DNA of 64,000 nt from Haemophilus paracuniculus (GCF_002015115.1 NZ_MUYA01000008.1:136650-200649); one strand, 5' to 3'. Positions 27,936-37,008 are shown, numbered from the stretch's first letter. Notes: a model not told the origin generated them from the sequence alone. A program made the numbers and translations.

Positions 27936-28140
27936 TGTTGTTCCTTAAAGTAAGTGAATAAAAAATCGCCACCTTTTTTGACTTTCTTCCCAAAACCGAG
28001 TGGCGAGGCAAATTTTACCTAGCCTTAGGTACAAAAAATAGGGAAAGTTCAAAAATAGAGGAATTTCTTACAAAGTTTACGAAAGTCGTCGGATATTGGT
28101 AAAAGAAAAGCCTATCAAATGAATGTTTGATAGGCTCTTA

Positions 28141-28149
28141 TGCTATAAT
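28141..28149 (+). promoter_or_regulatory. extended -10 promoter of the small hydrophobic ORF
   Basis: TGCTATAAT is a consensus extended -10 element (TGn-TATAAT). No good -35 lies 16-18 bp upstream. Transcription would start near 28156, leaving a leader of about 107 nt that contains the hairpin GGCGGA-T-CTG...CAG-TCCGCC (28173-28198). Confidence 0.6.
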
Positions 28150-28262
28150 CAATCCAATGCCTTTGGGGCAGAGGCGGATCTGCTGAAATCAGTCCGCCAG
28201 TTCGCACCTGTCGGGCTGTTTTAGTAGATCTTTACGTTCAACTTTATCGTGGAGATAAAAAT

Positions 28263-28334
28263 ATGAAACGCATTATTATGTGGTTCATCATTATTCTACT
28301 TTGCCTGCTATTAAAGGGTAGCACTACTGGCTAG
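28263..28334 (+). CDS. 23-residue hydrophobic peptide, candidate type I toxin
   Basis: Short ORF starting ATG at 28263, 8 nt after GGAG. The peptide begins MKRIIMWFIIILLCLLL and ends KGSTTG: a basic start, one membrane-spanning hydrophobic run and a short polar tail. Size and composition resemble Ibs, ShoB, DinQ or TisB type toxins, though I see no direct relative. It has its own promoter, a structured leader and an intrinsic terminator 13 nt after the stop. It lies in a 504-bp gap between convergent-side hslU and the DUF937/OmpA gene. Toxicity is inferred. Confidence 0.5.
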   Translation: MKRIIMWFIIILLCLLLKGSTTG

Positions 28335-28346
28335 GTAGATTTGCTG

Positions 28347-28378
28347 CAAGGAACGGTTACCGCCGTTCCTTGTTTTTT
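28347..28378 (+). terminator. terminator of the small hydrophobic ORF
   Basis: CAAGGAACGG (28347-28356) pairs with CCGTTCCTTG (28363-28372) and is followed by TTTTTT. Confidence 0.88.
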
Positions 28379-28439
28379 ATTCTATGCTAAAAAGCGAATA
28401 AGATCAAAACTTTATAAAATTTGCTTTGTATCGTTAGCA

Positions 28440-29762
28440 TTAGAGAATAAACCTACTCAAATCCTCATTCTCAACCACGTCATTCAACGCTTCGGCGACA
28501 TATTTTTCGTCAATTACGATTTTTTCGCCTTTGCGTTCGCTGGCATCGAATGAAATGCCGTCCATTAGGCGTTCGAGGACGGTGTGCAAACGTCTCGCTC
28601 CGATGTTTTCGGTTTTTTCGTTCACACGGAATGCCGATTCCGCAATGCGACTAATGCCATCTGGGGTAAATTCGATTTCTACGCCCTCGGTTTTCATCAA
28701 CTCACGATATTGCAAGGTGAGCGAAGCATTTGGCTCGGTTAAAATTCGCTCGAAATCGTTTTTGGTGAGGGATTTTAATTCCACACGAATCGGCAAACGC
28801 CCTTGTAATTCTGGCAATAAATCAGACGGTCGAGCCACTTGGAACGCCCCTGAACAGATGAACAAAATATGGTCGGTTTTGACCATTCCGTGTTTGGTAT
28901 TAACCGTTGATCCCTCAATAATCGGCAACAAATCACGCTGCACACCCTCACGCGACACATCGCCGCCCGAATGTTCGCCTTTTTTGCAGATTTTGTCGAT
29001 CTCATCAATAAACACAATGCCGTGCTGTTCCACCGCTTCAATCGCTTGATCTTTCAGCTCTTCGGGATTGACCAACTTCGCCGCTTCTTCATCGATCATC
29101 ACTTTTAACGCATCTTTGATTTTCAATTTGCGTTTTTTGGTTTTGTTCGGCGAAAAGCCCTCAAACAGTGATTGCAGCTGCGAGGTCATCTCTTCCATTC
29201 CTGGTGGGGTCATAATTTCCACGCTAACGGGGGTTGCGACATCAATTTCGATCTCTTTCTCGTCCAACTGCCCCTCACGCAATTTTTTGCGGAAGATTTG
29301 ACGGGTTGAGGCGTTGTCGCTCTCTTGCACATTGCCCCACTGATCTTTGGCGGGCGGTAGCAACACGTCTAAAATGCGATCTTCCGCCGCTTCTTCGGCA
29401 CGAAAACGATTTTTTTCGACCGCTTGCTGACGAACCAATTTCATCGACACATCGGTCAAATCACGAATGATCGAATCCACTTCCTTACCCACATAGCCGA
29501 CTTCGGTAAATTTGGTCGCTTCCACCTTGATAAACGGGGCGTTGGCGAGCTTCGCCAAACGGCGAGCGATTTCGGTTTTACCCACGCCCGTCGGTCCGAT
29601 CATCAGAATGTTTTTCGGGGTAACTTCTTGACGCAACGCCTCTGGCAGCTGCATTCTTCGCCAACGGTTACGCAGGGCAATCGCCACCGCACGTTTGGCA
29701 TCTGTTTGTCCGATAATGTGAGCGTCTAATTCCGACACAATTTCACGAGGGGTCATTGACAT
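28440..29762 (-). CDS. hslU: HslU, ATPase subunit of the HslVU protease
   Basis: AAA+ unfoldase of 440 residues that feeds substrates to HslV. N-terminal [20 protein letters not shown], Walker [12 protein letters not shown] (54-64), the [16 protein letters not shown] pore region (GYVG), Walker [12 protein letters not shown] and sensor motifs are intact; the C-terminus EDLSRFIL matches the tail that inserts into HslV. Upstream hslV is on the same strand but 308 bp away, split by repeat C2, whereas the two are normally only a few bases apart. Confidence 0.96.
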   Translation of the reverse strand: MSMTPREIVSELDAHIIGQTDAKRAVAIALRNRWRRMQLPEALRQEVTPKNILMIGPTGVGKTEIARRLAKLANAPFIKVEATKFTEVGYVGKEVDSIIRDLTDVSMKLVRQQAVEKNRFRAEEAAEDRILDVLLPPAKDQWGNVQESDNASTRQIFRKKLREGQLDEKEIEIDVATPVSVEIMTPPGMEEMTSQLQSLFEGFSPNKTKKRKLKIKDALKVMIDEEAAKLVNPEELKDQAIEAVEQHGIVFIDEIDKICKKGEHSGGDVSREGVQRDLLPIIEGSTVNTKHGMVKTDHILFICSGAFQVARPSDLLPELQGRLPIRVELKSLTKNDFERILTEPNASLTLQYRELMKTEGVEIEFTPDGISRIAESAFRVNEKTENIGARRLHTVLERLMDGISFDASERKGEKIVIDEKYVAEALNDVVENEDLSRFIL

Positions 29763-29818
29763 TGTTTTATTCCTTATTTTGTTTTTGGGATTTGAGATCC
29801 CGATAATTCTTTTTTATG

Positions 29819-29994
29819 TTACTTTCTTTACTTGTGTAAAGAAAGTAACCAAAGAAAGCACACCCGAACATTTTGCTGATGTTTCGCTTTTTTCTAATTT
29901 CTACGAACGATTTGTAAACTCGCCAGCAAGCTGGCTCAAACAGTACAAATCGTTCTTGAAATTGACGAAAACGCTCAACGCAAAATGACGGGGG
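29819..29994. repeat. dispersed structured repeat family C, copy C2, inside hslVU
   Basis: A 176-bp copy in the same orientation as C1, between hslV and hslU. First hairpin TTACTTTCTTTA-CTTGTG-TAAAGAAAGTAA; long-range hairpin GATTTGTA...TACAAATC enclosing GCCAGC-AA-GCTGGC; end CAACGCAAAATGACGGGGG. Stem bases differ from C1 but pair. Confidence 0.9.
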
Positions 29995-30070
29995 AACGCT
30001 CTCTCTGATTTATAAATTGTGCTTTGATTTTGATATAGTAAAATTTTTTAAAATCCTACCCCTTGTATGG

Positions 30071-30592
30071 CTACACTTCTTCAATAACGTGATTGTGGTT
30101 AGTGTAAATATCAATATCGCCTGCGATTTTTAAGGCTTCGCTGACAATCTCTTTGGCGGAAAGGTTGTTTTCGGTACGCAACAACGCAAGGGCGGCTGCT
30201 TTGGCGTAGTTGCCACCCGAGCCAATCGCCAGCACGTCAAATTCTGGTTCGATCACATCGCCCGAACCCGATACCAACAAAAATTCGCTCTCGTTCGCCA
30301 CGATCATCATTGCCTCTAAACGGCGAAGCGAACGTTCGGTTCGCCACTCTTTGGCGAGTTCCACCGCCGCTCGCACCAAATGCCCTTGATGCAATTCCAA
30401 TTTTTTCTCGAACAGATCACGCAAAATAAAGGCATCGGCGGTTGAGCCAGCAAAGCCCGTTACCACCTTGTCTTTATACAGACGGCGAACTTTACGCACC
30501 GTGCCTTTTTCCACGCACGAACCCAAAGTCGCCTGCCCATCGCCGCCAATCGCCACTTTGCCATCTTTACGAACGCATACAATCGTTGTCAT
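30071..30592 (-). CDS. hslV: HslV, peptidase subunit of the HslVU protease
   Basis: Proteasome-like peptidase of 173 residues. The N-terminal Thr exposed by Met removal is the nucleophile, so the start must be the ATG at 30592 ([20 protein letters not shown]), which follows AAGGA; a TTG two codons upstream is excluded. Gly-rich [14 protein letters not shown] and the Lys of the catalytic region ([22 protein letters not shown]) are present. Co-directional with hslU but separated by repeat C2. Confidence 0.96.
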   Translation of the reverse strand: MTTIVCVRKDGKVAIGGDGQATLGSCVEKGTVRKVRRLYKDKVVTGFAGSTADAFILRDLFEKKLELHQGHLVRAAVELAKEWRTERSLRRLEAMMIVANESEFLLVSGSGDVIEPEFDVLAIGSGGNYAKAAALALLRTENNLSAKEIVSEALKIAGDIDIYTNHNHVIEEV

Positions 30593-30783
30593 TTTCAATC
30601 CTTTATTTTTAGAAAAACTGGGCGGTATTTGAGGACGACAACGGCAAAAATCAAGGGCAAGGGGTGGGATTGGTGGAAATTTTCGATTAACTTACCGCTT
30701 GCATTGCAAAAATGCGATCCAGATCGCAAAACGGGATTGGTTTTTTCGGTAAAATAGCGACTGTTTTTACAGAGGAAAATGCA

Positions 30784-32322
30784 ATGAAAGCCACACTAGA
30801 CGAAATTTTAGCCACCGTAAAATCGAACGGTTTAACTTGCCAACAGAAAGCGATGATTTTAGCCAATATCGCCGAGCGGTTGTTTGATCCGCGTGAGCTG
30901 TTGGGCTACACCGATGAGGAATGGCACTATATTGAAAATCAGATGATTTGCGATTTGAACGAGGGCTATGCGATTTACCGCCCTCGTTATATTTTGCCTG
31001 ATTTTAATGTCTATTTGGAAAAAGGCTGTCAATTTCTCGATCTGCCTGTGCCACAAACCCTTGATGAGGTGCTGGACGGCTTGTTGATTATTTATTCTCA
31101 CGTTCCTTCGATTACCACTTTCCCTGTCTATATTGGGCGTTTGGATCTGTTGCTCGACCGTTTCATCACAGACGAGGAGCAGGATTACATCAAGATCAAA
31201 CGCTTCCTTAATCATATCGACAAAACCATTCCCGATTCATTCTGCCACGCGAATATCGGACCGTTCGACACCAAAGCAGGGCGGTTGATTTTACGGGCGG
31301 TGATTGAGTTGGAAAATCCAACCCCGAATATGACCATTCGCTACGATAAAACCAAAACCTCACGGGAATTTGCCGAGCTTGCTGCCAAAGCCTGCTTATT
31401 GGTGTCGAAGCCTTCGTTCGCCAATGACCACTACTACATTGAAGATTTGGGCGAGCAATATGGCGTGGCGAGTTGTTACAATGCTCTGCCTGAATGTGGT
31501 GGGGCTTATACCCTCACTCGCCTACGGTTGGGGACGATTGGGCGAGCCTGTCAAAGCGTAGCGGAAATGGTGGACGAACTGTTGCCGAAAGTGGCGAAAC
31601 TTGCCCTTTCCACAATGGACAAACGGCACAAATTCCTTGTGGAAGAAAGCAACTTTTTCGCTACGGATTTCTTGGCGAAAGAGGGCTTTATTCAGCGAGA
31701 AAACTTTACCAGTATGATTGCGATTGTCGGTTTGGCGGATGCGACCAACCACTTGCTCAAACAAGAGGGGCTAAACGAAACCTTTGGGCAGAGCGAACGA
31801 GGCGACCAAATTGCGACAATGATAATGGACAAACTGCAAGAGATTGTGAACGATCATCAAGGGCTTTATGTGGAACGCACGGGCGGTCGCTACCTGTTGC
31901 ACGCCCAAGTGGGGGCGAGTATGCACGAGGAAGATAAGGCGAACAACCCAGCCCACCGCGTGCGAGTGGGGCAAGAGCCGACTTTGCTCGCCCACCTCAA
32001 ACAATCCGCCCCATTCCATAAGTATTTTCCGTCTGGCACGGGTGATCTGTTTGCCTTCGATCAAACCTATGTCGATCATCTTGATGCGGTGGTGGATATT
32101 ATTGACGGAGCGTTCGCCCTCGATTATCGCTACATCACCACCTATCTCAAAAACACCGATTTAATTCGGGTTACGGGTTACCTCGTCAAGAAAAGCGAAG
32201 TGGAGCGTTTTCGCAAGGGCGAGGCGGTGTTACGAGATACCACTTGGTACGGCTCTGGCACGGACGAATGTGCCAGCGTATTTGACCGCCAACTGCGTGA
32301 TGAAAAGGATGTGAACGCCTAA
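30784..32322 (+). CDS. yjjI: YjjI-family glycyl radical enzyme
   Basis: Anaerobic glycyl radical protein of 512 residues (DUF3029/YjjI group); substrate not established. The C-terminal radical motif is LIRVTGYLVKK with the Gly near 465, similar to RVSGY of PFL and NrdD. A candidate thiyl Cys lies in CYNALPECGGAYTLTRLRLG. ATG at 30784 follows AGAGG. The activating enzyme yjjW is 21 bp downstream, supporting the assignment. It is not class III ribonucleotide reductase: no NrdD ATP cone or zinc motif is seen. Confidence 0.88.
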   Translation: MKATLDEILATVKSNGLTCQQKAMILANIAERLFDPRELLGYTDEEWHYIENQMICDLNEGYAIYRPRYILPDFNVYLEKGCQFLDLPVPQTLDEVLDGLLIIYSHVPSITTFPVYIGRLDLLLDRFITDEEQDYIKIKRFLNHIDKTIPDSFCHANIGPFDTKAGRLILRAVIELENPTPNMTIRYDKTKTSREFAELAAKACLLVSKPSFANDHYYIEDLGEQYGVASCYNALPECGGAYTLTRLRLGTIGRACQSVAEMVDELLPKVAKLALSTMDKRHKFLVEESNFFATDFLAKEGFIQRENFTSMIAIVGLADATNHLLKQEGLNETFGQSERGDQIATMIMDKLQEIVNDHQGLYVERTGGRYLLHAQVGASMHEEDKANNPAHRVRVGQEPTLLAHLKQSAPFHKYFPSGTGDLFAFDQTYVDHLDAVVDIIDGAFALDYRYITTYLKNTDLIRVTGYLVKKSEVERFRKGEAVLRDTTWYGSGTDECASVFDRQLRDEKDVNA

Positions 32323-32343
32323 TTTGCAAAAATTTCGCCGAAA

Positions 32344-33132
32344 ATGACCGCTTTATCTGAAATCTTCGTGCCGTTGCACCGCATTATTCCCTTTTCCAAT
32401 GTTGAGGGGCGGGGCAACCGCACCAGCATTTTTCTGCAAGGGTGTAAACTCAACTGCCTTTACTGCCACAATCCCGAAACCATTGCACGCTATTCCGAGC
32501 AGGCAAAGCTGGTGAGCTTGCAATTTCTGTTTGAGCAAGTGATGTCCGCCGTGCCGTTTATTCGGGGCGTTACCGTCTCGGGCGGCGAGCCGACCATTCA
32601 TCACAAAAAATTAGTGCCGTTATTCAAGGCGTTGCAAGCGGAGGGATTAACCTGTTATTTGGATAGCAGCGGTTTTTTCGATTACGAAGCAACCGCCCCG
32701 CTGATTGCCGTTACCGACAAATTTTTGTTCGATCTCAAAGGCGAGGGGGTAGGCTTGCAAACCCTCTGTTTTGATCGTAAAAATCAGCAAGGCATTGTGC
32801 CGAGCCAAATTATCCCGACCAGCCTGCATATCAAAGCGGAAAATCTGAACCGTAATTTATCCAACCTTGCCCGACTGCTACCGCAAGACAAAGTGGAAGA
32901 AATCCGCCTTGTGTTTCTCAACAATTTTTTTGATGCCAAAGCCCTGATCGAAAAAGTCGCCCAACTGCTCAAACCTTATCCCCACGTCCTACTCAAAATT
33001 ATCCGCGTCCACACCAAAGGGGCAAGGGACAGCGAGGGCTTAATCCCTTATGTGCCAACGGTTGAACAGGTTGATGAATTGGCGGAATTTGCCAAAGCGA
33101 TAGGCATAGCCAACATCAGCGTAATCTATTGA
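32344..33132 (+). CDS. yjjW: YjjW-type radical SAM glycyl radical enzyme activase
   Basis: Radical SAM enzyme of 262 residues that should install the glycyl radical on YjjI. The 4Fe-4S/SAM motif is GCKLNCLYCHNPET (Cys 34, 38, 41), followed by VTVSGGEPTIHHKKLVPLFKAL and FLFDLKG. Many activases of this class, including E. coli YjjW, carry a two-cluster ferredoxin insert after the radical SAM motif; none is visible here, so this is the short PFL-activase-like form. Transcribed with yjjI. Confidence 0.87.
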   Translation: MTALSEIFVPLHRIIPFSNVEGRGNRTSIFLQGCKLNCLYCHNPETIARYSEQAKLVSLQFLFEQVMSAVPFIRGVTVSGGEPTIHHKKLVPLFKALQAEGLTCYLDSSGFFDYEATAPLIAVTDKFLFDLKGEGVGLQTLCFDRKNQQGIVPSQIIPTSLHIKAENLNRNLSNLARLLPQDKVEEIRLVFLNNFFDAKALIEKVAQLLKPYPHVLLKIIRVHTKGARDSEGLIPYVPTVEQVDELAEFAKAIGIANISVIY

Positions 33133-33151
33133 TTTACAAGGAAATAATGAA

Positions 33152-33196
33152 ATAAGCGGTCAGATCCAAAAAAATTTCAAATCTGACCGCTTGGTT
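33152..33196. terminator. terminator from inverted uptake signals between yjjW and eptA
   Basis: AAGCGGTCAGAT (33154-33165) pairs with ATCTGACCGCTT (33181-33192). Convergent genes end on both sides. Confidence 0.75.
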
Positions 33197-33200
33197 TAGG

Positions 33201-34838
33201 TTATTTGGCTTTTTTGCATTGTGCCAAAATGTCTAACGCGGGGTTGTAGGTGTTAGAGGTTTTGGGGTCGATGTCCATTATGCTGAACATTGTGTGGAAC
33301 AGGTTATCCTGCGAGAACGATTCGGTTTTGGCTTTGGTTTGCAAGCAGTCAAAATCGAAGCCCTCGTTTTGGCGGAATGCTTTTGAGAACCACATTGTCA
33401 TCGGCACTTTGGTTTGGGTGGCTGGGGCAATCGCATAAGGGGCTGAATGTAGATAAATGCCGTCTTCGCCGAGGGATTCGCCGTGATCGGAAATGTAGTA
33501 AACGGTGCTTTCCCAATTCTCTTTATTTTCAAGGCGTTTGATCACGTTGTTGATAAATTGGTCAATGTACAAAATGCCGTTGTCGTAGGTGTTCACGATC
33601 TGTTGCGGGGTGCAACGGTTGATTTCGTTGGTTTGGCAATCGGGCGTGAACTGGCGATATGGCTCGGTGTAGCGTTCATAATAAGTCGGACCGTGATTGC
33701 CCATTGTGTGCAGCACGAGCAAAATATCTTGCTGGCTCTCTTCGGCGAGGGCTTTATCCAATTCGGGTAGCAGAATGTTGTCCAAACATTCGCCCGCACG
33801 GCAGTATTCGGCGGTCTCTTTTGAAATTTCGATAGTTTTCACCCGCTTGCAAACGCCTTTGCAGTCGGTGCTGTTATTGTACCAACGCACATCAATACCT
33901 GAACGTTGAATGATGTCGAGAATGTTGTCCTGTTTTTCGGCTTTGTATGGCTCGTAATCGGCACGGGTGAACGAAGAAAACATACAAGGCACGGATGCAG
34001 CGGTTGCCGTGCCACAACTAGAAACATCGGTGAAGTTGATGATTTGATCGCCCCGTTGAGCGAGGTTCGGCGTGGTTTGGCGAGCGTAGCCATTCAAGCC
34101 CCAGTTTTGGGTACGGGTGGTTTCGCCTAGCACTAGCACGGTAACGTGGCGGAAGCGGTCGGTTTTGGTTTGTTTGATGTTTGGATCTTGTTCGGTGTAA
34201 GGCAGGTTGGCTTGTCGCACTTCTCGCACCTTGTTAAAGCTGGACGCCACAAAATTAGACGGCACAATCAGATGGGTGAGGGATTTATTGTTGCGGAAAA
34301 ACGAGGCGTAATCTTGATAGAAAAATTTGGCAATCGCAAGAACGCCGATCACACCAATCACAATCACCGCAAGGCGGGTGCGTAATTCTTTCCAAAACGG
34401 TTTATATTCCACTTTCACCAACAAATATAGCACCGCTGGCACAATCCCAAAACCAATCAGCCACATCGTACTCGAAGCATTGACGAGCCGAGAGGCTTCC
34501 GCTGGGGTGGTTTGTAAAATGTTGTCGATCATTTCGGTATTGAAATAGACCCCATAAAAGATCGAATTATAATTCGCCGCCGCACTTAAAATCAGCAAGA
34601 GCGGAATGATCACTTTATGGATAATCGGCATTGATAGAATTTGAAACACCACCAAAAGCCCGAAAAAGAGAGCGACGGGAATGGTGTAGAGAAAGTAGGT
34701 TGCAGGCTCGTTGGTGAGCGGTTGCAGGGTTAAAATTTCGCGATAAAACGCATAGTTCATCACGAGCGAGAAATAGAGTGCCAACAGCACCACTAATGTG
34801 GTGGACGAAAGTGTCCAACGGGGGCGTAAAAGTGCCAT
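33201..34838 (-). CDS. eptA: lipid A phosphoethanolamine transferase, EptA/MCR family
   Basis: Inner-membrane transferase of about 545 residues that moves phosphoethanolamine from phosphatidylethanolamine to lipid A or LPS core, as EptA does; such modification lowers binding of cationic peptides. Five N-terminal membrane helices (to about 175) precede a periplasmic sulfatase-fold domain with VLGETTRTQNWGLNGY (Zn Glu), nucleophile Thr in SSCGTATAASVPCMF (277/279), HTMGNHGPTYY and YISDHGESLGE. Paired Cys suggest disulfides. ATG at 34838 follows AAGGAC; the longer frame from 34904 is less likely. Acceptor specificity is inferred. Confidence 0.88.
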   Translation of the reverse strand: MALLRPRWTLSSTTLVVLLALYFSLVMNYAFYREILTLQPLTNEPATYFLYTIPVALFFGLLVVFQILSMPIIHKVIIPLLLILSAAANYNSIFYGVYFNTEMIDNILQTTPAEASRLVNASSTMWLIGFGIVPAVLYLLVKVEYKPFWKELRTRLAVIVIGVIGVLAIAKFFYQDYASFFRNNKSLTHLIVPSNFVASSFNKVREVRQANLPYTEQDPNIKQTKTDRFRHVTVLVLGETTRTQNWGLNGYARQTTPNLAQRGDQIINFTDVSSCGTATAASVPCMFSSFTRADYEPYKAEKQDNILDIIQRSGIDVRWYNNSTDCKGVCKRVKTIEISKETAEYCRAGECLDNILLPELDKALAEESQQDILLVLHTMGNHGPTYYERYTEPYRQFTPDCQTNEINRCTPQQIVNTYDNGILYIDQFINNVIKRLENKENWESTVYYISDHGESLGEDGIYLHSAPYAIAPATQTKVPMTMWFSKAFRQNEGFDFDCLQTKAKTESFSQDNLFHTMFSIMDIDPKTSNTYNPALDILAQCKKAK

Positions 34839-35020
34839 AAAAGTCCTTAAAAAATGGGAAGATTTATGCCAAAAAAGACAACGTGGAAAATAAAAAATTC
34901 TCACTCAAAATAAAAATAATACCCCTTTTTAAAACAAGGAATTTGGCGGCTAAAATGGCAATGAAATAAAAAGGAATTTAAAGGTTTTTTATCAAATAAA
35001 ACAATAAATTAACATTATCG

Positions 35021-35031
35021 TTTTTTTTTTT
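35021..35031. repeat. poly-T tract (11 bp) upstream of the kinase-like gene
   Basis: Homopolymer of eleven T about 94 bp before the start codon at 35125, in an AT-rich gap between eptA and the kinase-like gene. No clear -35/-10 pair flanks it, so an effect on expression is uncertain. Confidence 0.6.
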
Positions 35032-35124
35032 GAGCAGTTGAAAATTACCCTGCTAACTGCCCTGATTTTTTGCGGTCAAAAAGCCGTTAAAATAACGGGG
35101 TTTGAGATAAAAATGGGGGGATAA

Positions 35125-35826
35125 ATGTTATTGCTCGATTATGCGAATGAATTGCGGATGAAAAATCCCACACGGCGGATTATTCCATTTGAGTTTGACA
35201 ATCAATCTTACATTATCAAGCAACCCGAACAGCCGAGTGCGGTGATGCGTTGGCTGAAAGGTTCGCCGCAAAAAGCCTTTCAGCGAGAGGTGGATCGCTT
35301 GAAAGAATTGATGTCGCTCAACGCCCCGATTCCAAAAATCTATCAGCTCGATCAGGGTTTTATCCTAATGGAAAACGGCGGGCAAAGCGTGCGGGATTGG
35401 CTGAAATCCGCCATTTCCAACGAACAAAAACAGCAGATTTTAAACGATGCCGCCAAAGCCCTCGCTCAATTACACGAGCAAAATCTCGTTCACGGTCGCC
35501 CTTATTCAAAAGATATTTTATGGAAAGAGGGTAAAATTTCCTTTATTGATTTTGAGGCATCGTCCCATTCCAAAAATCTAACCTATAATAAAATCAGGGA
35601 TAATTTATTATTTATTTACGGTTTATGTTGTGAAAATGTGCCGTTGGATCAAATCAGAAAAATGCGAGATATTTTCGCCGCCAATGAAAACCGTGAAGTT
35701 TGGCAAAAAACCGTTCATTTTATTGAGCAATATAAATTTGTTTATTATTTATTGTTGCCATTTAAATTTATGGCGAAAAAAGATTTAAAAGGCGTTTATG
35801 GTTTATTTCAAGTTTTTGCCAAATAA
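35125..35826 (+). CDS. LPS-kinase-like (RIO/InaA-type) protein
   Basis: Protein kinase-fold protein of 233 residues resembling lipopolysaccharide core kinases. A Lys in YIIKQPEQP could be the ATP Lys. The catalytic loop reads HGRPYSKDIL instead of the usual HxDxxxxN, and FIDFEAS supplies the metal-binding DFE. The HGRP variant occurs in a subgroup of such proteins as I recall, so it may be a family trait rather than inactivation. Position beside eptA suggests surface polysaccharide phosphorylation. The 3' half is more AT-rich than its neighbours. Confidence 0.65.
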   Translation: MLLLDYANELRMKNPTRRIIPFEFDNQSYIIKQPEQPSAVMRWLKGSPQKAFQREVDRLKELMSLNAPIPKIYQLDQGFILMENGGQSVRDWLKSAISNEQKQQILNDAAKALAQLHEQNLVHGRPYSKDILWKEGKISFIDFEASSHSKNLTYNKIRDNLLFIYGLCCENVPLDQIRKMRDIFAANENREVWQKTVHFIEQYKFVYYLLLPFKFMAKKDLKGVYGLFQVFAK

Positions 35827-35827
35827 T

Positions 35828-35858
35828 GAAAAAGCGATCAAATTGATCGCTTTTTTTC
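35828..35858. terminator. bidirectional terminator, kinase-like gene and sfsA
   Basis: AAAGCGATCA-AAT-TGATCGCTTTTTTT between convergent genes; the sfsA stop lies within the T run. Confidence 0.85.
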
Positions 35859-36570
35859 ATAATGATACCGCTTGCGTTAGCCGCATTGCGACAGGCTTAC
35901 CCTCGCAACATTCCACTTCCGCCAGATAGGCTAAGGCTTGCACCCCAGCCTTTTGAGCGAGTTCAAACAGCTCGGCATATTTGGGGTCGATTTGCTTCGC
36001 CACCTCAAAACGCTCGATCCCTGTGTGCAAAATCGCAAAGAAAATCACCGCTTGTTTGCCTTGTTCCGCAAGGTTCGTCAGCTCTCGCAGATGTTTCTGC
36101 CCCCGTTCCGTTTTGGCATCGGGGAACATTCCCAGCCCATTTTCGGTGAGCAAGGTGGTGGATTTCACCTCGACAAAACACTCTGCAAGCGGTGGCTTTC
36201 GCAATAAAAAATCGACACGGCTATTTTCCACGCCATATTTCACTTCGGGCAGAATTTCGTCAAACTCGACAAGTTCCGCAATCCATTTCTGTTGCAACGC
36301 CTCGCCCACCAGCTCGTTCGCTCGTTGGGTATTGACGCAAATAAAATGCCCTGCTTGGGTTTCGGTGAGTTCCCAAGTGTGGGCGTATTTGCGTTTGGGG
36401 TTGTCGCTGGTGGAAAACCACACGCGGTCGCCCTCGTTGGCACAACCTGTCATCGCCCCAGTGTTCGGGCAATGAATCGTAATCTGCTCGCCGTTCGGCA
36501 ACAAAATATCGGCTAAAAAACGTTTATAACGGCGGATTAAAACGCCGTAGGAAATCGGTGGAAATTGCAT
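35857..36570 (-). CDS. sfsA: sugar fermentation stimulation protein homolog SfsA
   Basis: Protein of 237 residues of the SfsA family (OB-fold N-terminus plus nuclease-like core). Reported to bind DNA in E. coli; real role unclear. Family features: [27 protein letters not shown] region, [23 protein letters not shown] with the PD-(D/E)XK-like residues, and [16 protein letters not shown]. Single gene; the next gene upstream is the VOC protein, 40 bp away on the same strand. Confidence 0.93.
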   Translation of the reverse strand: MQFPPISYGVLIRRYKRFLADILLPNGEQITIHCPNTGAMTGCANEGDRVWFSTSDNPKRKYAHTWELTETQAGHFICVNTQRANELVGEALQQKWIAELVEFDEILPEVKYGVENSRVDFLLRKPPLAECFVEVKSTTLLTENGLGMFPDAKTERGQKHLRELTNLAEQGKQAVIFFAILHTGIERFEVAKQIDPKYAELFELAQKAGVQALAYLAEVECCEGKPVAMRLTQAVSL

Positions 36571-36609
36571 CTTTCAATTCACTCAACGGTTGCAAGGGGT
36601 GGGATTGGC

Positions 36610-36999
36610 TCAAATTTCGTAAAATTCCAACGGCAAATCATCGGGATCGCGGAAAAAAGTGAAGCGTTTGCCCGTGAGGTCGTCAAGGCGGATCGGCTCG
36701 CAGGGAACGCTATTTTTTTCGAGGTAAGCCACCGCTTGATCGAGGTTGGCGACTTTGAACGCAAGGTGGCGAAGTCCGCAGGCTTCGGGCGTGGACTGTC
36801 GAGCTGGCGGATTGGGGAAGCTAAACAGCTCAATCTGCGAGCCGTCTGGGAATTTGAGGTCGAGTTTGTAGCTTTGGCGTTCGGCTCGGTAGGTTTCTTC
36901 GATGATTTTCGCCCCTAAAATTTGGGTGTAGAAATGTTTAGATTTGGCGTAATCCGAGCCGATAATTGCAACGTGATGAAAGCCGAGAATGGGGGTCAT
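36610..36999 (-). CDS. VOC-family metalloprotein (YaeR/glyoxalase-like)
   Basis: Protein of 129 residues with the vicinal oxygen chelate fold. It starts MTPILGFHHVAIIGSDYAKS, with paired metal ligands His/Glu (HHVAII, SQIELFSF, LRHLAFKV, PLEFYEI). Closest recalled group is YaeR of E. coli. Enzymatic activity is unknown; it is not a canonical GloA because the spacing differs. Ten bases downstream of the PIN toxin gene on the same strand. Confidence 0.82.
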   Translation of the reverse strand: MTPILGFHHVAIIGSDYAKSKHFYTQILGAKIIEETYRAERQSYKLDLKFPDGSQIELFSFPNPPARQSTPEACGLRHLAFKVANLDQAVAYLEKNSVPCEPIRLDDLTGKRFTFFRDPDDLPLEFYEI

Positions 37000-37008
37000 T
37001 GGGTGTCC

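Larger units (their letters stand above)
28105..28372 (-). ncRNA. candidate antisense RNA opposite the 23-codon ORF
   Basis: On the minus strand TTGATC (28402-28407), a 17-bp spacer and TAGAAT (28379-28384) form a plausible sigma-70 promoter with predicted start near 28372. The first intrinsic terminator met is AGCCTATCAAA-TGAATG-TTTGATAGGCT (28109-28136) with TTTTCTTTT after it. The resulting RNA of about 265 nt would be fully complementary to the plus-strand transcript carrying the hydrophobic ORF. Readthrough from hslU could also produce it. Predicted from sequence only. Confidence 0.42.

Noticed and set aside
28127..28132. TTGATA as the -35 of the small hydrophobic ORF
   Set aside because: Only 11 bp separate it from the TATAAT; it belongs to the terminator hairpin of the opposite strand. 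The extended -10 is the better explanation.
30712..32322. Anaerobic ribonucleotide reductase NrdD
   Set aside because: The length, the absence of an ATP cone and zinc-binding Cys cluster, and the YjjW-like partner fit YjjI better.
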